A program made the position numbers and the translations under genes. A stretch of DNA of 64,000 nt from Siphonodentalium dalli (Eukaryota > Mollusca > Scaphopoda > Gadilida > Siphonodentaliidae), in the NCBI GenBank assembly GCA_032622095.1, contig CP136063.1, positions 281,597,426 through 281,661,425 of the forward strand, in the 5' to 3' direction. The notes below the pieces were generated by a model that was not told where the DNA came from, searched no databases, and worked only from the letters and a program-made list of their open reading frames with translations. Below are positions 24,401 through 36,400 of the stretch, one piece after another (positions within the stretch are counted from its first letter, which is position 1; each line of letters opens with the position of its first letter).

Positions 24401-27400
24401 CTGAGCTTTTGACTACCATGTTTGAAGCTAGAATTCAGATGTATTTAGTCGTCATATAGTGGCTAATTACTGGCTATACTTATGGCGATGTACTATAATA
24501 ATTATAAGCTGCATGTATTAATAATTTTCGGGAATAATATGGCACAGAAACAGCTAAGTTCGACGTGTGCACTCGTCCGTAAACAGCCTACTTTTTTGTT
24601 AGTTTATATTCGCAATTTCGAATCGAATTTGACTTTCGAATCGAATCTCGAATCGAATATCGGATATTCGCAGGACCCTAGTTTGAGGTCCGTTATTGCG
24701 TATACAAAACATGGAATATCACCAACACGGAAATGGAACTTGGGTTTACGCAGCCATGGTATGTGCTTAGTTTAGAGTTAATCCCATTGAGTGCATGCCG
24801 CCAAATATCATTGAATTTCTGGATAATCAAACCAAATGGCACAGACTTGAGTGACACATTTGCTTTGTTTTTACTAGTATCGCATTTAGCCTTGTAGTTG
24901 GGAAAACTGCATGAATGTAGTTTCTTTGTTTTGTTTAGCGTTTTAAAATACCATGGGCATTGGTTGTCGACTACAAAAGTCAAACTACACGCGCGCCATA
25001 CTACACGCCTGTAATAAACTTTTACACGCTGGAACAACAAATGCACTGGCCAATTACGTGCTGGCGACTGGCTAGGTCGGTCCCTGATAATACTTTTGTA
25101 CATAACAGTATACTCTATAAGTCAATATAAAAACTCTATGATTATGATTTCAATCATAGCAATTTACTATTGCCAAGGGATGGGTTAAATATCTGCCGAT
25201 CGTGATGCGCCTCTCGTTTGATATAGCTCCAATTATTAAATGGAAAGAACATGTCAGATCCTCTTTAATAAATTGATAATGAACTACATGGTCACAAAAC
25301 ATTCTTGTTCTTATAACAATTCTGATGGATTTTCTCTTCAAGGACTACCTGCTAAAGTGCCAACTTTCGAAGCGAAGGTGAAAAAAGCAGCGCAGAAGAA
25401 AGAGGAGCCTGAGGTAGATAGTGGTAGACTGACGTCTGAGACTATCAAGAAAGGGCAACCTACAAAAACTCAGCTCGATCAACGAAAGAATGGAGATAAA
25501 TCTCAATCAAATGTTCAAAAAGAAAAGGAGAAACCACCCGAGCTATCTAGAAAACGGGTCGTTCCACCTCGCTCAAAGCAAATTAAAAAACTTACCGATG
25601 ATTTTTGGGACAGTGACTCTGATGAGGACTGGACACCAGGGTCTGAGAATCTGAATAAACAGAATGGTAAGAATACTTAGATGATATAATCAGGCTGCCT
25701 GGTGTGATTTTGCAGGGGCGTAGGAACCGGGGGGGCAAGGGGGGTATTTACCCCCCCAATATTTTCCAAAGGTTAGTAAAAATATTTGGCAAACTAATGA
25801 AGTATCGCCGACGATCACGGCAATGCACACCCCCACGATACATACCCACACCATACATATCTCCATGATACATACCCACACTATACATACCCAAACGATA
25901 CATACCCATACTATACATACCAACACTTAGTCCAAGTCTTCTTGTACTAAAACCAGCTAAGATATTGGGATGGCGATGCTAGTGTTTAGTCCAAGACCGC
26001 CCTATATGCTCGCTTATGACACGGCTTAAGCGTTAGTGACCCGCTCAAATAAAACCACAATTATATGAAATAAAATATCACAATTGCGACAATAAACGGA
26101 TATTTTCCGCAGAAGACATGCTATTTTATCTGAAACCCACATCAGTTGTGAATTTAAAACGGTAATTTAATGCGAAAAGAGACATTTACCTCAATGTTTA
26201 CAATTTTTTAAAAGTATGCGAACTCGGTTGACCTCGCGAACTGTGTTCGGCATTTTCCGTTGAAAATATTCCGTAGATTTTGGACAACAACGCAAATTAC
26301 GATGAATTCTCCATTGTAATCGTAATTATGTGTGTCAATAAATAAAATAATAAATAGATTAATTAAACATTGGAGATATAAATGTAATACACTAAATAAA
26401 TGAACCTTAAGTTTGAAAAGTCCCACTAAAACGGAAGAACTATATTTCGAAACTGTGTGATTCGGTTCTCCGATTATTTTATCAACACATATTTCAAAAT
26501 GCACATCACACGCATGGCAAGTCAGACACAAGAGTTCTAATTTGCTCCAATTTTGACAAGTTGCTTGCGAAAATTGTCAACAAAACTACCGTTCTGATCC
26601 TTCATTAAGTCATCAAGTTTTTAGTGCGGGAATTGTTCTGAAAGCACATAGAAAACTGGACTTTCGGGCGATCGGTTTTCGCCATTTTTGTTCGGAAAAC
26701 CCGCGCTATATATAGAAACGGAAAGTAGAATTCCCAGAACAAACAGCGGATTATGCCGAACTTATTCGGACCACTTCGGCTTTCGGTTAAAACGTAAACA
26801 AACAGAGAAACAAATCGATGTTTGTGGCAATCAACCGGAATATTCTATGTGTAATTTAACATTAAAGTTAGATTATTATACACCATTATGACCATAAGAT
26901 GTAAGCCTTTCCGATGTATATAGCATCATGTAGTGATTTGCTAGGTAAATCGAGTAAAATACACCACAAATTCCCGCCACAGATCATGGGCGTAACTCGT
27001 GTGATAGGATTGGTATACAAGCGGGCTTGGACTAAACACCAGCATCGCCATCCCAATATCTTAGCTGGTTTTAGTACAAGAAGACTTGGACTAACCAACA
27101 CTATACATACCCACACTATGCATACCCACATTATACATACCCACACTATACATAGCCACACTATACATACCCACACTATACATAACCACACGATACATAG
27201 CCACACAATATATACCACCACTATACATACCCACGCTATACATGCCCACACTATACATACCCACATTATACATACCCACACTATACATACCCACACTATA
27301 CATACTCACACAATACATACCACCACTATACATAACCATGCTATACATACCCCCACTATACATACCCAGGATACATACCCCCATGATACATACCCACTAT

Positions 27401-30400
27401 ACATACCCACTATACATACCCACGATACATACCCACACTATTCATACCCACACGATAAATACCCCACGATACATACCCATGGTGATGTGTGTATCCATGT
27501 ACAGCTATGCTCTCAGTAAGCTACCTGTTTAACGAGGTTATGGGCCGGTACTTACCGCGGTGATACCACCATACTACCGCGGTTATCATTCTGTACCGCG
27601 ACGGAGGGCCGTTGACCCGCGGTACTGGTACGGTATTTTTACCGTTGGTTATCGCAGGTCACCGCGTTATTGGTGTTCATTACCGCCATACACCGCGTTA
27701 TTTGTTTTGTAACCGCGTTCAAATTACCGCTAACGGCCCTCCACCGCGGCGAGAACATGACTGAAACAAGGCGTCACACGGTAGGTAAATGATTATGAAT
27801 AACTTTTGTATTGAATGAATACCTGTAAGCTGCACGTAATTATGTATACGTAATGAATATAAATGAATAATAATGCAATCGGATTACATATGAACATGTC
27901 GGGTTTACATGTAACATATTACAAATGTATACACGTTTAATCACGTCGGCGGTTTTTGAACTCAGCTATAGTTGCTTACGGCGACTGGATTACGCAAAAC
28001 ACCGTGGAGTAATAGTTTTGTTGTTAGCATCTATCTTACATATCGTCAAATGATTTACGCACCCGATTCCTATATCGGTTTCAACTCATGCAGAATTTTC
28101 TGTTTTGTTTGTGTTTCCGAAATCTAAATGTCTTATAAAATGGGAAAAGTAAATCCTCCATTTATCTGAATTTGGTCGAAACCAGCGGGGACGGTGCATT
28201 AAATGCACTGTCCCCGCATTAGTAACACTGAGTCGGATTTTAGTCTTAGAGGCCAGGGCGGCGATCATTTTCAGAAATATTCATATTCGTTCAAATCTAT
28301 AGTTTTGTTCATATGCCAAACATAATCGGCGCGTAAATAGTATATTGTCGCCAAGACGTATGATTGTACGCATGCGTGAAATAGTAAAGCAATTTACAAA
28401 CATTTGCGCCTGAAGATTTCTTGTCGGTGGGAATAAAATGTATAACTAAGAAAGCGTGGCACATGTCATGCAGCAAAGTAAAGTTGTTATCATCACCAAT
28501 GTGCGTGACAAAAGACACACGCAAAACTGTTAACACCAAACATTGAAGACACAACGTTGTCAAATCAGTCTTTGATTTTGTTACGTGAACATTCATTGAG
28601 CTCACGAGTGCGTGTCGGGCGGCATCGTTTGATGTGAAATTGCAACTTTTGGCGAGGGCGTGCACTTGTAGTTCTCGGTGGGTCGCAGTATAAATTATAT
28701 CACATACCGGTATTCCTATCTAATCGTTATTCGGAAGAAAACATGCATGGTGTTGGAAAGTTGACCTCTAAATATGTTTGTTTGGTTATATACAGAGGTT
28801 AACATTGTAACATAATTATTTCAAGTGATCGAATTCGGTGTGTTTTATTCCTTGTTAGTTTATTCCCGATACGGTAGCAATAAAGAGCGTTTGTCTCACT
28901 TTTGTGCAACAAATATTTATAAATAGCTATTACGTGCACAACATTTGAAAGATCGAATGAGACTTGTCTGTTTAAAGCCATGTGGCGGTTCGCACATATA
29001 TTATTCGCAATACCAAAATAGATCGATAAATATCTGAACTACCTTCTGCGAGCATTATGTAAGCCAAACGGACGCATTGAAGTAATGGAAATACAAGTGT
29101 CCAAAACACAAAACAGCCATTCGCGCGTCACGTGTGTAGTTTTACTAATAGCAACATCAACAAAACACAAATATTTATTTCACCCATTGAGGCCAGTTAT
29201 AAAAAGACATGACGACATCTTAATTTAAGTGCCCCGTGCCCTATATTAACAAAGTCTGCCAGCTGCAGTATGACGTAATCAGTGACACGTGCTTTTGCGC
29301 AGAATGTGTTTTTTTCCTGGATGTACGGGAGTTCCACTTTGTGTCTTTTATTGCTAAGACAATAATTCCCGTTATACGAACAAATGGTGTTTGTGATTTG
29401 CAGTTAATGAATGTCAATAAAGTTAATAACGATATTTATTCTGGGGACTATTTATCATGGGCGTAACTCGTGTGATAGGATTGGTATACAAGCGGGCTTG
29501 GACTAAACACCAGCATCGCCATCCCAATATCTTAGCTGGTTTTAGTACAAGAAGACTTGGACTAACCAACACTATACATACCCACACTATGCATACCCAC
29601 ATTATACATACCCACACTATACATAGCCACACTATACATACCCACACTATACATAACCACACGATACATAGCCACACAATATATACCACCACTATACATA
29701 CCCACGCTATACATGCCCACACTATACATACCCACATTATACATACCCACACTATACATACCCACACTATACATACTCACACAATACATACCACCACTAT
29801 ACATAACCATGCTATACATACCCCCACTATACATACCCAGGATACATACCCCCATGATACATACCCACTATACATACCCACGATACATACCCACACTATT
29901 CATACCCACACGATAAATACCCCACGATACATACCCATGGTGATGTGTGTATCCATGTACAGCTATGCTCTCAGTAAGCTACCTGTTTAACGAGGTTATG
30001 GGCCGGTACTTACCGCGGTGATACCACCATACTACCGCGGTTATCATTCTGTACCGCGACGGAGGGCCGTTGACCCGCGGTACTGGTACGGTATTTTTAC
30101 CGTTGGTTATCGCAGGTCACCGCGTTATTGGTGTTCATTACCGCCATACACCGCGTTATTTGTTTTGTAACCGCGTTCAAATTACCGCTAACGGCCCTCC
30201 ACCGCGGCGAGAACATGACTGAAACAAGGCGTCACACGGTAGGTAAATGATTATGAATAACTTTTGTATTGAATGAATACCTGTAAGCTGCACGTAATTA
30301 TGTATACGTAATGAATATAAATGAATAATAATGCAATCGGATTACATATGAACATGTCGGGTTTACATGTAACATATTACAAATGTATACACGTTTAATC

Positions 30401-33400
30401 ACGTCGGCGGTTTTTGAACTCAGCTATAGTTGCTTACGGCGACTGGATTACGCAAAACACCGTGGAGTAATAGTTTTGTTGTTAGCATCTATCTTACATA
30501 TCGTCAAATGATTTACGCACCCGATTCCTATATCGGTTTCCACTCATGCAGAATTTTCTGTTTTGTTTGTGTTTCCGAAATCTAAATGTCTTATAAAATG
30601 GGAAAAGTAAATCCTCCATTTATCTGAATTTGGTCGAAACCAGCGGGGACGGTGCATTAAATGCACTGTCCCCGCATTAGTAACACTGAGTCGATTTTAG
30701 TCTTAGAGGCCAGGGCGGCGATCATTTTCAGAAATATTCATATTCGTTCAAATCTATAGTTTTGTTCATATGCCAAACATAATCGGCGCGTAAATAGTAT
30801 ATTGTCGCCAAGACGTATGATTGTACGCATGCGTGAAATAGTAAAGCAATTTACAAACATTTGCGCCTGAAGATTTCTTGTCGGTGGGAATAAAATGTAT
30901 AACTAAGAAAGCGTGGCACATGTCATGCAGCAAAGTAAAGTTGTTATCATCACCAATGTGCGTGACAAAAGACACACGCAAAACTGTTAACACCAAACAT
31001 TGAAGACACAACGTTGTCAAATCAGTCTTTGATTTTGTTACGTGAACATTCATTGAGCTCACGAGTGCGTGTCGGGCGGCATCGTTTGATGTGAAATTGC
31101 AACTTTTGGCGAGGGCGTGCACTTGTAGTTCTCGGTGGGTCGCAGTATAAATTATATCACATACCGGTATTCCTATCTAATCGTTATTCGGAAGAAAACA
31201 TGCATGGTGTTGGAAAGTTGACCTCTAAATATGTTTGTTTGGTTATATACAGAGGTTAACATTGTAACATAATTATTTCAAGTGATCGAATTCGGTGTGT
31301 TTTATTCCTTGTTAGTTTATTCCCGATACGGTAGCAATAAAGAGCGTTTGTCTCACTTTTGTGCAACAAATATTTATAAATAGCTATTACGTGCACAACA
31401 TTTGAAAGATCGAATGAGACTTGTCTGTTTAAAGCCATGTGGCGGTTCGCACATATATTATTCGCAATACCAAAATAGATCGATAAATATCTGAACTACC
31501 TTCTGCGAGCATTATGTAAGCCAAACGGACGCATTGAAGTAATGGAAATACAAGTGTCCAAAACACAAAACAGCCATTCGCGCGTCACGTGTGTAGTTTT
31601 ACTAATAGCAACATCAACAAAACACAAATATTTATTTCACCCATTGAGGCCAGTTATAAAAAGACATGACGACATCTCAATTTAAGTGCCCCGTGCCCTA
31701 TATTAACAAAGTCTGCCAGCTGCAGTATGACGTAATCAGTGACACGTGCTTTTGCGCAGAATGTGTTTTTTTCCTGGATGTACGGGAGTTCCACTTTGTG
31801 TCTTTTATTGCTAAGACAATAATTCCCGTTATACGAACAAATGGTGTTTGTGATTTGCAGTTAATGAATGTCAATAAAGTTAATAACGATATTTATTCTG
31901 GGGACTATTTAAATAGTGTCTTTATCATTCAATTTAGGGATCACGTACATCTGCATGAACATTGATATAAACTGTCGATATGGGATTTATCGAGCTGTCT
32001 AAAATGGCCGAAATCATTTATGGGAATTTTTGGCAATAAAACGAGACTAGAAATGTTATTGTAATATTTTAATATTCACATTAATTGAAAAAGACTCTCA
32101 AAGTAACTTATACTTACCTTTACTTAATCTGGAAGCCCGTTATAATGGGCATATTTCCCGATACTCGGCTTTCATCTATTTCAATATTTTAATAATACAC
32201 TTCACGGTACACAATCATGGACGGATATCGTGATAATGGCCGTCCTATTTTGGAAGATTGACGGTCAGCCATCGAATCCCGTCATTAACCTCGTTACAAA
32301 AATGCTACCGCGTAGCGGTAATGTCACCGCGTTTGTGCGGTGCATTCAGAGAAGGATCCAGGGATGTTTTGATACCTGTTACAGGTTTGGGCTCCGAAAC
32401 TCTGGAGACCCAAATTCCAAGTGGATAGTATTTATTCAAGTTGGATTTTCCATATTTTCAAGGACTTTTTCTGTAATTCAACAACATGTACCGGTACTAG
32501 TAATGCAAATCATCAACCTGCAGATGTTATAGTCTATTATATAGAGCCTTTATTTGCACAATCAAGTGTCCAGTACTGAATATTTTAACATCCAAATTTA
32601 TATGGGGACATACTCAAATACAGAACAGGTGTCCCCAAAAAATCTCTGGATCCTTCCCTGGGTGCATTAGCGCGTGCCACCGCGCTACCAACATTCGTAA
32701 CCGCTGGTAGTGCGGTGGTACCGTTAACGCCGCGGTGGTACTGCGGTACGCGCGTGGTAGTGTAACCGCGAATCGGCGGTATGTCGCGGTATTGCACCGC
32801 GGTATTAACGCATGTACACCTCGTTAAAACAGGTCGCTTAATTTGAGCAGTGCTGTAGTCTACTTTCTCATGGTTGTTCGTGACATATTTACTTTCTGAA
32901 TATCTGATCCCAGTTATGGAAGTAATTTCACATCATTAATGACTAGATAATAACACAACATGAATTCCCATATACCTATTTGTTCATTACACTTTCAATC
33001 GGCCTACCATTTTATGAAATTACAATTGATAAATGATAAGAATGTTGATCTAATCTATGATAATGTAGTGGGTGGGAAAACAATGTCAGATGGGTCAGAA
33101 GCCACCAGAGAGCCACTTTAAGCTTCCAATGTCGGGTCATCGCTTCGCGATGAATGGTTATACCCCCCCAATAAAATTTGCTTGCTACGCCCCTGTGATT
33201 TTGGGATGTTTATCCATGTGTTTTACAATGGAACATGCAGTTTTACCAGCCACACAAGGAGCCGGTAAAATATACTTTAAATCGGGAAACCCACCGATAA
33301 ACGTCCCAAACTCACATCAGCTATAGATAGCATGTTTGTTCTCATTCTAAGTCACACGGACCAAAAATCATGCTATACCCACAAGAATCTGCCAAAAAGT

Positions 33401-36400
33401 CGGTGAACTGGACTGACGTGATATGTTGATAGTTTTTGTAGAGTCCATATCACTTATTTCTAGAAATTGTGCTCTGCTTCATAATGATATAGTTCCATAC
33501 ATCGCAGATATATACTGAGCCATCCAAGAAACTGAAATTCATCAAATCAACTTCCATATTACGTCAATTTGACATCGTATATGCATAGATTATATTGATA
33601 AATGCGAGTTAGCTAAGTTGTGTCAAGGTATTACGATACTGGCATCAGTGGTCAAGAGTGCATATCGAACTTCATAGTATAGCAAACAATGGTTCACTTT
33701 TTGCAACGTCATGTCTGCTGTCAATTATGTCATTATTCCGACATCGTTCGATTGGTTTTGGTAGATTTGTTTCAGTTAACCCTTTACCCAACAAAACGGC
33801 CAAAACCGGCCAAATAAAGCTTCAACAGCCTAAAATATCTTCGGTCTGTCTCAATAGAACCATACACATATGGATATCATTGGAACCGGCTCCTTGACCA
33901 CATTGTGATAGTTAGAGTTATGCCCTGTGCCAATGCATTCTCTTATATATGCGAGTCGACCATAGGTCGCCTCGCATATATAAGAGAATGCATTGGCCTA
34001 AAAAAAATCTTTTTTTAACACTTTTTACCATTTTTTTCTTACATTCTTTAACAATTTTATAATTTTTAATGTGTTAAGCCAATGCATTCTCTTATATATG
34101 CGAGGCGACCTATGGTCGACTCGCACATATAAGAGAATGCATTGGCACAGGGCCCTTCTGTTGGGTAAAGGGTTAAGTGGGTTTGCTGCAGCTGTTGTAT
34201 AAATAGTTTTCCCAACATTGAATCAAGCCAATGTGCAATTCAATCATACAGTAATGCCCTAAATAATCGACTCCTTAACCACAGCAGAATTATAGGTAAC
34301 TTTCCGCTGAATGGCAACAAGTCATATTTCCGACTAAATCCTGACAAGTTACCCATAATTCTGCTGTGGTTAAGGAGTTGATTATTTAGGGCATTACCGT
34401 ACATTGAATTTCCCAATTTTTACATTATTTTCCTCAAAAACAAAGGTACGTCCACTGGGAACTGTGTAATTGTAGAAGAACAAGGTCTGGTTCTGTCTGT
34501 GTATTACCGTTTTGCTGCATCCGTGGTCTTCGCTTTGGCACAGCCATCGTGATAGGCATGTGGTTAAGCATGGTCAATACGGATAGAGTTATTGTTCATG
34601 GCAAGTTCGTTCATTTTTAATATGTTTTCAATGCGTTCTTTTATACAGACAGAATGTGTCATTGGTCCGCTATTTTTGGCATCTCTTCTAATGTTGCCCA
34701 AAAATATGCATTAGTACCTTGGAATTTGTCTTAAGGCCAAATAAAATAGTACCTTCGTAACAGAGGGCAAAACATTGGTGTAGGGAGGGAGGGGGGGGGG
34801 GGGGTATCAAACCAGGTTATAATTGGGTTTACCTGTTAGGAGCCACTAGGTTATAATTGGGTTTACCTGTTAAGAGCCACCAGGTTATACTTGGGTTTAC
34901 CTGTTAGGAGCCACCAGGTTATAATTGGGTTTACCTGTTAGGAGCCGCTAGGTTATAATTGGGTTTAACTGTTAAGAGCCACCAGGTTATACTTGGGTTT
35001 ACCTGTTAGGAGCCACCAGGTTATAATTGGGTTTACCTGTTAGGAGCCACTAGGTTATAATTGGGTTTACCTGTTAAGAGCCACCAGGTTATAATTGGGT
35101 TTACCTGTTAGGAGCCACCAGGTTATAATTGGGTTTACCTGTTAGGAGCAACCAGGTTATAATTGGGTTTACCTGTTAGGAGCCACTAGGTTATAATTGG
35201 GTTTACCTGTTAAGAGCCACCAGGTTATAATTGGGTTTACCTGTTAGGAGCCACCAGGTTATAATTGGGTTTACCTGTTAGGAGCCACCAGGTTATAATT
35301 GGGTTTACCTGTTAGGAGCCACCAGGTTATAATTGGGTTTACCTGTTAGGAGCCACCAGGTTATAATTGGGTTTACCTGTTAGGAGCCACCAGGTTATAA
35401 TTGGGTTTACCTGTTAGGAGCCACCAGGTTATAATTGGGTTTACCTGTTAGGAGCCACCAGGTTATAATTGGGTTTACCTGTTAGGAGCCACCAGGTTAT
35501 AATTGGGTTTACCTGTTAGGAGACTGAATGAGTGAATGAGAATGAAGATTATATCTGATCCAAATTATTTTAATAATAGACATACTATATATTACTCTCA
35601 TGCTGTAATGTCATGTATCAATAGTCTTAAGAATTTCAATGTTAACCCTTTCTTTACTAAATACTCATTAACGAGTAGTTACCTCATGAAGTGTTCAGAT
35701 AATAAGTTCAACAAGTGACCATATCTTATAGATGCATAATAGACCATTCCAATGTATGCTTGTATAACTGGGTGGGAGAATCCATTCAGTAAAGGAAGGG
35801 TTAATATACATTAAGCTGTTTTTAAATCCCTATATATGTTTGTTCAAATCGATTCTATTTCATAGTATATTATAAGACACCAAAATTTAACCCTTTACCC
35901 AACAAAACGGCCAAAACCGGCCAAATAAAGCTTCAACAGCCTAAAATATATTCGGTCTGTCTCAATAGAACCATACAAATATGGATATCATTGGAACCGG
36001 CTCCTTGACCACATTGTGATAGTTACAGTTAGCCCTGTGCCAATGCATTCTCTTATATATGCGAGTCGACCATATGTCGCCTCGCATATATAAGAGAATG
36101 CATTGGCCTAAAAAAACACTTTTTACCATTTTTTCTTACATTCTTTAACAATTTTATAATTTTTAATGTGTTAAGCCAATGCATTCTCTTATATATGCGA
36201 GGCGACCTATGGTCGACTCGCATATATAAGAGAATGCATTGGCACAGGGCCCTTCTGTTGGGTAAAGGGTTAACAGACATTTTGACAGTAGTAAACATGA
36301 TTACTCATTATTTTTGCCAACCACTCAATTTGCAATGGGTTCAGTCTGATGGGACTAAATGTCACATGTATGTGGAAGCATGCAGGAAGCAAATTTGACA

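Larger units (their letters stand above)
18449..25342 (+). other. Intron 1 of the PRDM9-like gene (6.9 kb)
   Basis: Bounded by gtgagt and ttctcttcaag. From 18449 to about 19540 and 21030 to 22835 I see nothing beyond unique AT-rich sequence. 19546-19795 is a decayed TTAA-type repeat carrying a GTA microsatellite, related to 35646-35800. 20891-21025 is a hairpin. 22890-25086 is a hAT-like element, inserted in a repeat also present, uninterrupted, at 40472-40640. Confidence 0.85.
25713..33195. mobile_element. 7.5-kb hAT-like element (CAGGGGCGTAG ends)
   Basis: Terminal inverted repeats CAGGGGCGTAG at 25713 and CTACGCCCCTG ending at 33195, with the 8-bp target duplication TGATTTTG at 25705-25712 and 33196-33203. 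The start is typical of hAT elements. No transposase is recognisable; the bulk consists of a secondary tandem duplication and nested elements. 25827-26005 (15-bp satellite plus the cttagtccaagtcttcttgt segment) is an inverted relative of 27000-27480. The left end is 46 bp from the exon b donor. Confidence 0.85.

Noticed and set aside
24693-25103. 136-codon minus-strand frame as a hAT transposase
   Set aside because: It runs across the element's right end and shows none of the hAT dimerisation or catalytic signatures.
26914-27519. Long frames reading HTIHTHTIHT (plus strand) and VCIVWVCIVWV (minus strand), also at 29423-29990
   Set aside because: They translate a 15-bp satellite whose period is a multiple of three, so several frames stay open by chance. 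No start context, domain or splice partner.
27541-27750. CpG island promoter at the ACCGCG cluster
   Set aside because: The same motifs flank both ends of an inverted-repeat element and are copied with the tandem duplication; no exon follows. A regulatory role cannot be shown.
28309-28665. 118-codon minus-strand frame, repeated exactly at 30766-31122
   Set aside because: Identity of the two comes from the 2.47-kb DNA duplication, not selection on protein. No recognisable domain.
34811-35522. CRISPR-like direct repeats
   Set aside because: The 34-bp units abut with no unique spacers, and the genome is a spliced eukaryotic one; it is a minisatellite. The 83-bp array at 61951 was rejected for the same reason.
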